Source: Paenibacillus taiwanensis DSM 18679
Lineage (GTDB): Bacteria; Bacillota; Bacilli; Paenibacillales; Paenibacillaceae
Assembly: GCF_000425125.1 (NCBI RefSeq)
Contig: NZ_KE384306.1
Location: 1,085,415-1,149,414 of the forward strand
DNA: 64,000 nt
Direction: 5' to 3'
Positions 42,614-52,211 of this stretch are shown one piece after another. The notes under the pieces were generated by a model. It ran no database searches. It worked only from the letters and a program-made list of their open reading frames with translations, and had not been told where the DNA came from. Numbering within the stretch: position 1 is the first letter of the stretch; each line of letters begins with the position of its first letter. Made by a program: the position numbers and the translations under genes.

Positions 42614-45601
42614 CTAACCACTCTGCCTAGCTGCTTTTATTGAGCGAATTTCGCTCAAGACTTGCTCATAATAAGGTTCATCCTGGTAATGCTCGCTGAA
42701 AATTTCTTCGAACTGATTAGTGTTGGTCTGGTAACCATTTGCGATAATCCCTCTATACCATGGAAGAATATAATGATAAAGCGAGCGGCGTTTTTCGGCT
42801 CGAACACTATCCTCGGTCAATCCTTTTCCGATAAAGTAACGTAAAATCGATTGGTAACTGCGAAACACGACTTCACCAAAATTGTAACCTAGAGGTGGAT
42901 TCCCTTCATAATAGAACATACTCCAATTTACTACGCAAAATGTAGGATTTTTCATCAATATTGCATATTGAAGATACATTTGGTTAAAGGAAGAGTCCAA
43001 AAACATAGTCGGCTGTTCAACCTTCTCCAAATCTTCTCTCCGCAGAATCATGCCTGAAATAAAGGTGGACATGATGGTCGATGCTTCGAGAAATGCTTGC
43101 GCTCCTTTGGCTGTATAGACGCGACGGTCGTTATTATGCACATGAATATGGATAATTCCACATTCCGGGTGATCTTTCACTACCTGAATGAGCGGCATAA
43201 GTGTGCCCTCAACACAATAATCATCATCACCTTGCATTTTAACAAATGTTCCTTTGGCTAGACGCATAATGTGGTAAATATTACGGTCAGCACCAATGTT
43301 AACGTTATTGCGGAAGTATTTCAAACAAGGATACCGAGTTGCATAACGTTGAACAACCTCAGCGGTATCATCTGTCGAGGCATTATCGGAAACGAGGACT
43401 TCGACGGGCGCATCTTCCTTCAGTTGATTTAATATAGCACCTAAACACCGGTCTAAATTAGCCGAGCGGTTATAGGTGGGGATGCATATAGAAAGAAGGG
43501 GAGGCCGCTTTTGCGCTGTGATATCCGTATCTCCACGGTCTGTTTTCCTGCCCACATCCACCCATTTGTCCAGAGCAGGCTCATAAATTTGGATGATCCG
43601 TGCGGGGGAGCCGCTGACAACGCACTGCTCCGGAACATCTTGTTCTACAACGCTGCCGGGCTGTACGATACTTCCTTGGCCTATCCGGATATTTCCGGCT
43701 ATGACGGCGCCGGCGCCAATGCGAACTCCTTCTCCGATAAACACCTCACCCCAATTTTCGATCAGCCCTTGTGCCTTTACGGGTTTTCCAATTTGTCGAT
43801 ATTCATGATCCGTATCGGAAATATACACGCGCGGCTCGATAATTACATTGGGTCCAAGCTCGATCCGATTTAAAGCAGAGAGGATTAGACCCTGTTCACA
43901 TTTGCAACCGTCGCCGATTATGATTTTAGGGTGAGGTCGTGTGTCTATCTCAATAACATTCAGCCAATAATATTCACGAATGGATACGCGGCTGCCAATT
44001 GATATTTTCTCGGGATGATGGAACTGGCCGCTAATATCCAAGAAGGAATCCTCTCCGAAATGATGGAAGGCAGCGGCGGTTTGCGGATCTATGGATAACG
44101 ACATACATCTTCTCCTTTCTATGGCAGATGTCGAATGGGCGGTGATAATGGCCAAAGCCTCTTCATAATAGGGTTCATCGTGATAGTGCTCGGTATAGAT
44201 GTCTTCAAATCTAGTCGTATCGGCTAGCATTCCCGTCGCAATAATATGTTTGAACCATGGAATCGCATACTCAAAAAGCGTTCGTTTCTTTTCTTTACGA
44301 ATGTCCTCAGGTGTCAACCCTCGGCCCACGAAGTGCTGCAGAATTGATTGATAGCTGCGGAAGATGACCTCACCAAAATTATATTCATCCGAGGAAATGC
44401 CGGCGTATGTGAACATACAACTGTTCATGATGCAGAATCTTGGGTTTTTTTCCAAAATAGCATATTGAAGATAGAGTTGGTTAAAGGAGGATTGCAGAAA
44501 TAAGGCGGGCTCTTCGACCCTCTCCAGATCTTCGCGACGCAGAACGATCGAGGTAATGAAAGTAGCGTAAATGGATGTTATATCGAGGTAAACGCTCATA
44601 CCGACATCAGACCAAATTCTTCCGTCCCCGTTTCTTACGAAAATTTGAACAACGCCGCAATCCCCATGACTGTGTAAAACATGAAGCAACGGCAACAACG
44701 TGCCGTCTACGTAGAAATCATCATCGCCTTGTAACTTGATAAATTTGCCCTGAGCTAAATTCATGACTCGGTAAATATTTGGATCTGCACCGATATTCTC
44801 TGTATTGCGCACAACCCTCATATTGGTATAACGAGTTGCAAAGCGATTGGCAATTTCAGCGGTTGCATCTGTAGAAGCGTTATCTGACACGATGACCTCA
44901 ATCAATTCGTTGTTTCCGACTTGTGAATAAATGGATTCCAAACAGTGCTCCAAATGCGGTGCACGGTTAAACGTCGGTATGCATATGGACAGCAGTGGTT
45001 GCCGACGCCGGGCGCAGAGAAGCTCTTTAGCTTGCTCATTGTCAGAGACAGGGACCCAACTGCCTGATGACGCCTCGTAGATCTGAACGATTGCCGCGGG
45101 ACTTCCAGAGACAACACAAAAATCAGGCACATCGTGCAATACCACGCTATTCGGTTTTACAACACTGCCAGTACCGATGCTTACATGGCCCAACAGTACG
45201 GCATTCGCCCCGATCCAAGCGCCTTCGCCAATATAAATCCCCCCTTCGTGTTTGGTCAAAGGTAGCTCGGGAATAGGAGCGCCTGTTGTCGGATGCGCTG
45301 TTATGTTGACCTCATCACTAATGTAAACATGCGGACCGATGAGCACGTTTCGATCCAGCTTAACTTGATTCTTCGCTGTAATCTCCATTCCTGGGTTAAT
45401 TTCACAGCCGTCGCCGAGCTGGATGACTGGCAATCGGTTATTGCTGCCAGCCGCATTGAGCGAATAGGGAGCACGCATAAATACGCCATGACCTATTGCC
45501 ATTTGCTCGGGGGAATGGAAGGTGCCGCCGCTTTGAACGAACGTATTGCTCCCGAACTGATGAAAGCGAGCTGCCAGTTCAGGTGTGATGTAACACGTCA
45601 T
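42614..45601 (-). CDS. Tandemly duplicated hexapeptide-acyltransferase / GT2 glycosyltransferase fusion
   Basis: A 995-residue protein built from two copies of one module. Residues 1-180 and 500-680 are left-handed beta-helix acyltransferase domains (IGDGCxxxxG, then YIGEGAWIGANAVLLGHVSIGTGSVV and FIGEGVRIGAGAVIAGNIRIGQGSIV). Residues 200-495 and about 700-990 are GT-A family 2 glycosyltransferases (LLSICIPTFNRAPHLEHCL and LLSICIPTYNRSANLDRCL; VSDNASTD in both; LQGDDDF and MQGDDDY as DxD-type metal sites). The copies align end to end, including YNFGEVxFRSYQSIL. At the junction, Met500 (44104) has AAAGGAGAAG in front, so the second half might also be translated alone. It probably adds and acylates sugars on a surface glycan. 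Confidence 0.88.
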   Translation of the reverse strand: MTCYITPELAARFHQFGSNTFVQSGGTFHSPEQMAIGHGVFMRAPYSLNAAGSNNRLPVIQLGDGCEINPGMEITAKNQVKLDRNVLIGPHVYISDEVNITAHPTTGAPIPELPLTKHEGGIYIGEGAWIGANAVLLGHVSIGTGSVVKPNSVVLHDVPDFCVVSGSPAAIVQIYEASSGSWVPVSDNEQAKELLCARRRQPLLSICIPTFNRAPHLEHCLESIYSQVGNNELIEVIVSDNASTDATAEIANRFATRYTNMRVVRNTENIGADPNIYRVMNLAQGKFIKLQGDDDFYVDGTLLPLLHVLHSHGDCGVVQIFVRNGDGRIWSDVGMSVYLDITSIYATFITSIVLRREDLERVEEPALFLQSSFNQLYLQYAILEKNPRFCIMNSCMFTYAGISSDEYNFGEVIFRSYQSILQHFVGRGLTPEDIRKEKKRTLFEYAIPWFKHIIATGMLADTTRFEDIYTEHYHDEPYYEEALAIITAHSTSAIERRRCMSLSIDPQTAAAFHHFGEDSFLDISGQFHHPEKISIGSRVSIREYYWLNVIEIDTRPHPKIIIGDGCKCEQGLILSALNRIELGPNVIIEPRVYISDTDHEYRQIGKPVKAQGLIENWGEVFIGEGVRIGAGAVIAGNIRIGQGSIVQPGSVVEQDVPEQCVVSGSPARIIQIYEPALDKWVDVGRKTDRGDTDITAQKRPPLLSICIPTYNRSANLDRCLGAILNQLKEDAPVEVLVSDNASTDDTAEVVQRYATRYPCLKYFRNNVNIGADRNIYHIMRLAKGTFVKMQGDDDYCVEGTLMPLIQVVKDHPECGIIHIHVHNNDRRVYTAKGAQAFLEASTIMSTFISGMILRREDLEKVEQPTMFLDSSFNQMYLQYAILMKNPTFCVVNWSMFYYEGNPPLGYNFGEVVFRSYQSILRYFIGKGLTEDSVRAEKRRSLYHYILPWYRGIIANGYQTNTNQFEEIFSEHYQDEPYYEQVLSEIRSIKAARQSG

Positions 45602-45663
45602 ATAGCGCCTCCTAAATAGGGTTTATCAGTCACCATGATCCTGCCTTGATATCGTTCTGCTCC

Positions 45664-46488
45664 CTAATACTTATTCGGATCCGCCCCTAATCGGTGATCT
45701 GCATGAAGGGAATCAATCGCTGACAGTTCTTCTGCGGAAAGCTCGAAATCGAAAATTCCTGTATTTTCAATAATGCGTTGTTTTGTCACCGATTTTGGGA
45801 TTACAATCACATTATTTTGCAAATTCCAGCGAAGTATAATTTGTGCAACAGACTTGGCGTGCAGTTTAGCTAAGTTCATAAGCACGGGATGGTCCAAAAA
45901 CTGCCCGCGCATGAGAGGACTCCACGCTTCGACTTGAATACCCTTTTCTTTACAAAAGGCTAATAAGGGTTTTTGAGTCAGACGCGGATGAAGTTCAACT
46001 TGGTTGACTGCCGGAATAATCCCGCTGAACGATAAGAGCTCGTTTATATGGTAATCCTGAAAATTGCTAACACCAATTGCTCTGATTTTTCCTTGCTCAT
46101 AGAGATCCAGGAACGCTTGCCATGTTTCTTTATAGGTCTCTTTTACCGGCCAATGGATTAAGTATAGATCCAGGTAATCCAGCCTTAATTTCTGAAGGCT
46201 CTCATGAAAAGCCTGAACGGTTTGAGTATAGCCTTGATTGGAATTCCACAGTTTCGTTGCAATAAAAAGTTCCTCGCGGGGTACGCCGCATTGGCGGATA
46301 GCGGCACCCACACCGGACTCATTATTATAAACTGCCGCTGTATCAATACTTCGATATCCGGCAGCAATTGCAGTTTGAACAGCACGGATCACCTCATTGC
46401 CGTCTTTGGCTTTCCAGACGCCGAGTCCAAGCCAAGGCATTTCGACTCCATTATTGAGCAAGGCTTTATCCTGAATGCTTCTAATCAT
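45664..46488 (-). CDS. Aldo/keto reductase
   Basis: A 274-residue (beta/alpha)8 NADPH-dependent reductase. The catalytic tetrad is in place: Asp49 and Tyr54 in SIDTAAVYNNESGVG, Lys79 in IATKLWNSN, His112 in YLIHWPVKETY. Cofactor-binding VIPKSVTKQRI and GVSNF are present. General metabolic AKRs of this type are common. Here it is next to dideoxysugar genes, divergent from rfbH, and could supply the missing carbonyl reduction step; that is inference. Confidence 0.92.
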   Translation of the reverse strand: MIRSIQDKALLNNGVEMPWLGLGVWKAKDGNEVIRAVQTAIAAGYRSIDTAAVYNNESGVGAAIRQCGVPREELFIATKLWNSNQGYTQTVQAFHESLQKLRLDYLDLYLIHWPVKETYKETWQAFLDLYEQGKIRAIGVSNFQDYHINELLSFSGIIPAVNQVELHPRLTQKPLLAFCKEKGIQVEAWSPLMRGQFLDHPVLMNLAKLHAKSVAQIILRWNLQNNVIVIPKSVTKQRIIENTGIFDFELSAEELSAIDSLHADHRLGADPNKY

Positions 46489-46690
46489 CTTCAGAGCCTC
46501 TCTTTCAGCTTTCTTCCCTCAATAATCATAATAAGGGGCCGACATAAATATGTTCATTTAGATTTTTTTCTCAATACATTATTAAACTTTTTCAATCATT
46601 TGCATATATCTGAAATATGAACTGGGTGATTGATGTAACATACAAGTTGGATTTCTCAAAGAGCGATGTAAGGGGCAGGAGGATTCAAAA

Positions 46691-48019
46691 ATGATGAGTT
46701 TGTCCGAGGAAAGTCTTAGAAAACAAATTTTGGAGCTAACTGCCGCATTTCATGCAATAAAGTGGCCCAAGAAGACATTTCGACCAGGTGTAGATTATAT
46801 CCCTGTAAGCGGCAAGATGTTTGACCACGATGAGATAACGCATTTAGTTGATGCCTCCCTCGACTTTCATTTGACTACTGACCGCTACGCACAGCAGTTT
46901 GAGCGCGAGTTTGCCGCGATCATGGGATGTAAATATGCGCTTCTTACGAACTCTGGCTCCAGTGCCAATCTCTTAGCCTTAGCAGCGCTGACTTCACCTC
47001 AGCTTGGTGAGCGCAGGCTTCAGCCGGGAGATGAAGTCTTGACAGTAGCTGCCGGCTTTCCCACAACGGTCAATCCGATTCTGCTATATGGATTGGTGCC
47101 CGTTTTTTTGGATGTGGACTTACCCACCTACAATATAGACACGACGCTCCTGGAAGCAGCAATCAGCAGCAAAACGAAAGCGATTATGATCGCGCATACG
47201 CTCGGCAATTCATTTCAGATCAATGAGGTCAAACGAATTGCAGATCAGTACGGCTTATGGCTCATAGAAGATACGTGTGACGCTGTTGGTACGACCTACG
47301 AAGGAAAAGGAGTTGGATCATTCGGGGATCTGGCGACCGTAAGCTTTTATCCAGCACATCATCTTACAACGGGTGAAGGGGGAGCGGTATTAACCTCGTC
47401 GGCTAAGCTAAAGAAAATCGTAGAGTCGTTCCGCGATTGGGGAAGGGATTGTTGGTGCGAGCCAGGCAAAGACAACTCGTGCGGAAAAAGGTTCCAATGG
47501 CAGCATGGGGAGCTCCCGCAAGGTTACGATCATAAATATACGTACAGCCATATCGGCTACAACTTGAAGTTAACGGATATGCAAGCGGCTCTTGGCGTCG
47601 CTCAATTGAAGAAGTTGCAAGGATTCATAGCCAAGCGCAAGCACAATTTTACGTATTTGATAAATGCGCTGAAGTCTTTGGAAGATGTGCTTATCTTGCC
47701 AAAGGCGACGGCAGGGTGCGAGCCAAGCTGGTTTGGCTTCCCGATTACTCTGAGAGAGAATGCAACTCTTACGCGCAATCAGTTGGTGCAGGCTTTGGAA
47801 AAACATCGCATCGGCACTCGATTGTTATTTGCAGGAAACATACTGCGTCAACCCGCTTACAAAGACATAAACTGCCGGATTGTTGGCGAATTGCGAAACA
47901 CAGACCGGATCATGAACCAGGCCTTCTGGATCGGTGTGTATCCAGGTCTAACTGAGGATATGTTGCAATATGTCGCAGATGTTCTTCATACGCTTCTGAA
48001 AGAGAGCTGTTCATCATGA
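46691..48019 (+). CDS. rfbH: CDP-6-deoxy-4-keto-glucose 3-dehydrase (RfbH/E1)
   Basis: A 442-residue PMP-dependent, [2Fe-2S] dehydrase of the DegT fold. The Lys that normally binds PLP is His: [14 protein letters not shown], the hallmark of E1. The Cys cluster region is [17 protein letters not shown]. It removes the C3 hydroxyl of CDP-4-keto-6-deoxyglucose on the way to 3,6-dideoxyhexoses. E1 normally needs an E3-type reductase, which is not in this window. Its stop overlaps rfbF (ATGA). Confidence 0.93.
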   Translation: MMSLSEESLRKQILELTAAFHAIKWPKKTFRPGVDYIPVSGKMFDHDEITHLVDASLDFHLTTDRYAQQFEREFAAIMGCKYALLTNSGSSANLLALAALTSPQLGERRLQPGDEVLTVAAGFPTTVNPILLYGLVPVFLDVDLPTYNIDTTLLEAAISSKTKAIMIAHTLGNSFQINEVKRIADQYGLWLIEDTCDAVGTTYEGKGVGSFGDLATVSFYPAHHLTTGEGGAVLTSSAKLKKIVESFRDWGRDCWCEPGKDNSCGKRFQWQHGELPQGYDHKYTYSHIGYNLKLTDMQAALGVAQLKKLQGFIAKRKHNFTYLINALKSLEDVLILPKATAGCEPSWFGFPITLRENATLTRNQLVQALEKHRIGTRLLFAGNILRQPAYKDINCRIVGELRNTDRIMNQAFWIGVYPGLTEDMLQYVADVLHTLLKESCSS

Positions 48020-48795
48020 AGGTGGTTATTTTGGCCGGAGGTTACGGAACGAGGATCAGTGAAGAAACACATTTAAAGCCGAAGCCGATGATTGAAATTG
48101 GTGACAAGCCGATACTGTGTCACATCATGAATATTTATTCAAAACACGGATTTAACGAGTTTATCATTTGCTTGGGATATAAAGCTCATGTAATTAAAGA
48201 ATATTTTGCGCACTATTATTTGTATGGTTCGGACGTAACGTTTGATTTTTCCAGTAAGACGAACCAGGTCACGGTTCATAACCGTTATCATGACCCATGG
48301 AAAGTGACCTTGGTGGATACAGGTCAAGATACAATGACAGGCGGCAGACTGAAACGAATTGAGAAATATGTTGAAAATGAGTCATTCATGCTTACGTATG
48401 GCGACGGCCTCTCTGATGTGGATATTGGAAAGCTAGTCGAATTCCACAAATCACACGGGAAATGGGCAACGGTGACTGCAACACAGCCGGTTGGGCGATT
48501 CGGAGCCTTGCAAATTACGGATGATCATCAAGTGCTTGGATTTGAAGAAAAGCCCAAAGGGGACGGTGGATGGGTAAACGGCGGTTTTTTTGTCTTACAG
48601 CCTGATGTTTTCGAATTCATTGACGGGGATGCAACGGTTTGGGAAAAAGAACCGCTTGTGCGTCTGGCGAAAGCCGGTCAATTAATGGCTTACCATCATA
48701 AGGGATTTTGGCAACCGATGGATACTCTTCGTGACAAAAACTATTTAGAGGAGCTGTGGAAAAAGGGAGACGCCTCCTGGAAAGGAAATGGATGA
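48016..48795 (+). CDS. rfbF: Glucose-1-phosphate cytidylyltransferase
   Basis: A 259-residue nucleotidyltransferase: [37 protein letters not shown], the RfbF/DdhA signature, then [11 protein letters not shown] and [16 protein letters not shown]. Makes CDP-glucose from CTP and glucose 1-phosphate, the first step of the pathway. Overlaps both neighbours. Confidence 0.95.
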   Translation: MKVVILAGGYGTRISEETHLKPKPMIEIGDKPILCHIMNIYSKHGFNEFIICLGYKAHVIKEYFAHYYLYGSDVTFDFSSKTNQVTVHNRYHDPWKVTLVDTGQDTMTGGRLKRIEKYVENESFMLTYGDGLSDVDIGKLVEFHKSHGKWATVTATQPVGRFGALQITDDHQVLGFEEKPKGDGGWVNGGFFVLQPDVFEFIDGDATVWEKEPLVRLAKAGQLMAYHHKGFWQPMDTLRDKNYLEELWKKGDASWKGNG

Positions 48796-49904
48796 AAACA
48801 GTTATGCCAAATAACTATTTCTGGTCGAAAAAAAAAGTGCTGCTGACGGGCCATACGGGCTTTAAAGGAAGCTGGCTTAGTCTGTGGCTTCAGGCGTTAG
48901 GGGCCGAGGTGACCGGTTATGCGCTGCAGCCTGCTGGCGAGCCGAATTTGTTTTCACTGTGCGGGCTTGATCGTACGATCCGCTCCGTTACGGCCGATAT
49001 CCGGGATCGGGAAACTCTTCTTCAGACGATTAAGGATACTCAACCCGAAGTCATTATTCACATGGCCGCGCAGCCGCTTGTTCGATATTCGTATTTGAAC
49101 CCAGTAGCCACCTATGAGGTGAATGTACTTGGAACCGCTAATCTTTTTGATGCGGTAAGAACGGCGCTGGTCGAGGGAGCAAGCATCAAGGCCGTACTAA
49201 ACGTCACAACAGACAAGTGTTACGAGAATCAGGAATGGACGTGGGGATACCGCGAGATTGACAGGCTCGGCGGTTACGATCCTTATTCCAGCAGCAAAGC
49301 CTGCGCGGAGCTTGTTACTTCATCATTTAGAAATAGCTATTTTCATGTTAACGACTACGCTTCTCACGGACTTAGCATTGCTACGGCAAGAGCAGGGAAT
49401 GTAATCGGTGGAGGAGATTGGTCCCAAGATCGTATCATACCCGACTGCATGAGAGCTTTGCTGAGCGGAAGCAAGCTGACTATACGCAATCCAAGCGCTA
49501 CCCGTCCATGGCAGCACGTCCTCGAGCCGCTGCGGGGTTATTTGCTGCTGGCGCAAAAGATGGTCGAGTGCGGCGCGGAATTTGGAGAAGCGTGGAATTT
49601 TGGGCCGAATGAAGATGGCATCAAAAGCGTTAAGTGGCTGGTCAAGGCGATAGGAAAGCTCTGGGGCGATCATCATTTCTACGAGCTGGCAGAAGGGGAT
49701 AGCCTCCATGAAGCGGTCAATCTCAGTCTTGATAGCGCCAAAGCAAGGCGGTTCCTCGGCTGGCAGCCGGTATGGGGCGTGGAGCAAGCGTTGGAGAAAA
49801 CGGTGGAATGGTTCCAAGCTTATTACAAACAAGCGGACATGAAGGCTGTCTGCATGAAGGAACTAGAGGCATTCACACTTGCAGCAGCTTGCGAGGACAA
49901 CTAG
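48792..49904 (+). CDS. rfbG: CDP-glucose 4,6-dehydratase
   Basis: A 370-residue SDR-fold dehydratase. ATG 48792 overlaps the rfbF stop; ATG 48804 is the alternative. The NAD-binding motif is TGHTGFKGSWLSLWLQALGA. The catalytic YxxxK lies in YDPYSSSKACAE, preceded by TTDKCYENQEWTWGYRE. The family signature RPWQHVLEPLRGYLLLA is present. Converts CDP-glucose to CDP-4-keto-6-deoxyglucose, the rfbH substrate. Confidence 0.95.
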   Translation: MKTVMPNNYFWSKKKVLLTGHTGFKGSWLSLWLQALGAEVTGYALQPAGEPNLFSLCGLDRTIRSVTADIRDRETLLQTIKDTQPEVIIHMAAQPLVRYSYLNPVATYEVNVLGTANLFDAVRTALVEGASIKAVLNVTTDKCYENQEWTWGYREIDRLGGYDPYSSSKACAELVTSSFRNSYFHVNDYASHGLSIATARAGNVIGGGDWSQDRIIPDCMRALLSGSKLTIRNPSATRPWQHVLEPLRGYLLLAQKMVECGAEFGEAWNFGPNEDGIKSVKWLVKAIGKLWGDHHFYELAEGDSLHEAVNLSLDSAKARRFLGWQPVWGVEQALEKTVEWFQAYYKQADMKAVCMKELEAFTLAAACEDN

Positions 49905-49921
49905 CAGCGGAGGGGATCGAA

Positions 49922-51706
49922 GTGAAGTTATCTGACTATGTGATCAATTTCATTCATAAACAAGGAGTTGCTCATATATTCGAAATGACTGGCGGAGCTA
50001 TTGTCCATTTGCTTGACTCCACATATGACAGAACGGATATCCAATGTGTTTCTGTACATCACGAGCAAGCCGCAGCTTTTGCAGCGGAAGGATACAGCCG
50101 GATCAATGGTAAACTAGGCGTTGCCATGGGTACGAGTGGCCCAGGGGCGCTTAACATGTTGACGGGGATTGGCAGCTGTTATTTTGATTCCGTCCCCTGC
50201 TTGTTTATTACCGGACAGGTGAACACCTATGAGTACAAATTTGATCAGCCGGTTCGGCAAATTGGATTTCAGGAAACAGATATTGTCAGTATCGTGAAAC
50301 CAATTGTTAAGTTTGCCGAAATGATCATAGATGCTAAGCAAATTCGCTATGCCCTAGAGAAAGCCGTTTTTGTTGCCCAGCATGGTCGTCCTGGTCCAGT
50401 ACTGCTAGATATCCCTATGAATATCCAGCGTGCACAAATTGAGCCGGACTCTTTGGAAAGCTTCTTCGATAGCGAGGAATTTCGAGGGTATGCCAATTTT
50501 TTTGAGCCTTGTGCGACTGAGGATATCGAGCAAACCATTCGTCTGCTGCAACAGTCGGAGCGGCCAATGATTCTTGTTGGCGGTGGTGTTCGAGCTGCGG
50601 ATGCGACCGAAGAATTGCGTCAGCTAGTGGAGCATAGCAAAATTCCAGTAGTAAGCTCCCTCTTGGGTCTCGATGCTTTGCCGGGAGAGCATCCGATGAG
50701 CGTAGGCCTAATCGGGTCTTACGGCAATCGATATAGTAATCTTGCCTTAGCCAACTGTGATTTTCTGCTTATTCTGGGATCACGACTCGATACTCGGCAG
50801 ACGGGGACTAGACCCGAAACTTTCGCAAGAGCAGCGAAGAAGATTCATGTTGACGTCGAGGACGTGGAACGGCATGGAAAAGTGCGCGCAGATCTAACGA
50901 TCCACTCTGATGTTAGACAATTTCTGATGGACATGAACAAAGCTTTGTCAGGCAGCTTGCTTCCTGACTTCTCGCTATGGCATGCCGCAATTCTGACTTC
51001 CAGAAAAAAATACCCTAGCGGGGGAACGGCTACAAAGTCCGACTGTATCGAACCGAACCGTTTTATGGAGTTATTATCGACCCGCTGCACCGAAGGAGAC
51101 ATCATTGTACTTGATGTAGGCCAACATCAAATGTGGGCCAGTCAATCCTTTCAGCTGCGCGAAAGCCAACGACTCTTGAATGCTGGTGGTATGGGAGCCA
51201 TGGGGTTTGCTCTGCCGGCAGCAATCGGAGCAGCACTGATGGCACCGGACCGTCAGGTCATAGTAATTGCAGGCGATGGGGGAATACAAGTGAATATTCA
51301 AGAGTTGCAAACGATTTCCCAACATCAGCTTCCCATTAAAATTTTCGTTATGAATAATCATAGTCTCGGTATGGTTAGACAATTCCAGGATATGTATTTT
51401 GAGGGGAGGCAACAATCTACCGTTCAAGGCTATGGTTGTCCTGACTTTGTAAAAGTGGCTTCTGCTTTTGGGATACCTGCATTAAAAATCGAAACGAACG
51501 AAGAAGCTGCGACCAAGATAGACATTGCTCTACAAACAAAAGGCTGCTTTCTTGTGGAGGTCGATTTGACAACACAGACGACTGTGATTCCTAAGCTTGT
51601 TGTCAATAGACCTATTGAAGACATGTCTCCATTTCTCAACAGGGAACAATTAACAGCCGAATTGCTGATTGAAACGCTTGAAGAATCGGATGACAGTTTG
51701 AAATAA
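49922..51706 (+). CDS. ThDP-dependent enzyme, YerE/acetolactate-synthase-like
   Basis: GTG 49922 follows GGAGGGG 7 bases upstream; an earlier in-frame start lies inside rfbG. The 594-residue product has three ThDP-family domains. The PYR domain carries the catalytic Glu in SVHHEQAAAFAAEGYSR and GTSGPGALNMLTGIG. A central domain (PMILVGGGVRAADATEEL) follows. The PP domain binds Mg-ThDP in GDGGIQVNIQELQT, with NNHSLGMVRQFQDMY. Linked to rfbFGH, it most resembles YerE, which transfers a two-carbon acetyl unit from pyruvate to C4 of CDP-3,6-dideoxy-4-ketoglucose in yersiniose synthesis. The exact substrate is inferred from context. Confidence 0.82.
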   Translation: MKLSDYVINFIHKQGVAHIFEMTGGAIVHLLDSTYDRTDIQCVSVHHEQAAAFAAEGYSRINGKLGVAMGTSGPGALNMLTGIGSCYFDSVPCLFITGQVNTYEYKFDQPVRQIGFQETDIVSIVKPIVKFAEMIIDAKQIRYALEKAVFVAQHGRPGPVLLDIPMNIQRAQIEPDSLESFFDSEEFRGYANFFEPCATEDIEQTIRLLQQSERPMILVGGGVRAADATEELRQLVEHSKIPVVSSLLGLDALPGEHPMSVGLIGSYGNRYSNLALANCDFLLILGSRLDTRQTGTRPETFARAAKKIHVDVEDVERHGKVRADLTIHSDVRQFLMDMNKALSGSLLPDFSLWHAAILTSRKKYPSGGTATKSDCIEPNRFMELLSTRCTEGDIIVLDVGQHQMWASQSFQLRESQRLLNAGGMGAMGFALPAAIGAALMAPDRQVIVIAGDGGIQVNIQELQTISQHQLPIKIFVMNNHSLGMVRQFQDMYFEGRQQSTVQGYGCPDFVKVASAFGIPALKIETNEEAATKIDIALQTKGCFLVEVDLTTQTTVIPKLVVNRPIEDMSPFLNREQLTAELLIETLEESDDSLK

Positions 51707-51767
51707 TGCAAATTCTATGCAATTCGTATAAACGAGGTACTTCACTTATGAACGAAAAGGTGAACCG

Positions 51768-52208
51768 ATGACGCCTAGCATTGTAATCCTAACTCCTAAT
51801 CAGCTGCCCTTAACTGATACATGCTTGAAAAGCATTAGGGAGCATGCCAAAGATCCTCTTTTTATACAACGATACGATCATAAACGAGCATTGGCTTGGC
51901 TAGAGAACATGCTGTGCGTATTATGTGCGTATTATACGAAAATGAAAGAGTTGACATGGTGGGGTCCCGTCACGAATTATTCTAGCGGTCATCAGTGAAT
52001 TCCCGTAACCTATACCCAGTTAAGCGAGCACGAAATTACACGCCGCATGTTTATAGCTATGCTGGGCAAAAAGATCAAGCAGGTCCATATCGGCATGCTT
52101 GTGGCAGACGATGAAAGAGTATGGGTTGCCAATATACCATAATACCATTACATGTTCAGAAAAGCAGCCGGTTTCCGGATGCCTTATGAATGGTCAGAGG
52201 GAGTTTGA
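51768..52208 (+). pseudogene. Decayed family-2 glycosyltransferase
   Basis: ATG 51768 begins TPSIVILTPNQLPLTDTCLKSIREHAKDP, a typical GT2 N-terminus, but the following DxD region is gone and replaced by out-of-frame sequence. The later GT2 block WGPVTNYSSGHQ ends in TGA; in a shifted frame IPVTYTQLSEHEITRRMF continues, then stops. Frameshifts and internal deletions make it non-functional. Confidence 0.65.
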
Positions 52209-52211
52209 ACG

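Noticed and set aside
42311..42643. 110-codon open frame with CSVCMACIKC
   Set aside because: Weak start context, overlaps the 3' end of the opposite gene, and no family pattern; the Cys cluster alone is not convincing.
49772..49921. N-terminal extension of the ThDP enzyme
   Set aside because: The extra 50 codons lie within rfbG and lack a ribosome binding site; GTG 49922 has GGAGGGG at proper spacing.
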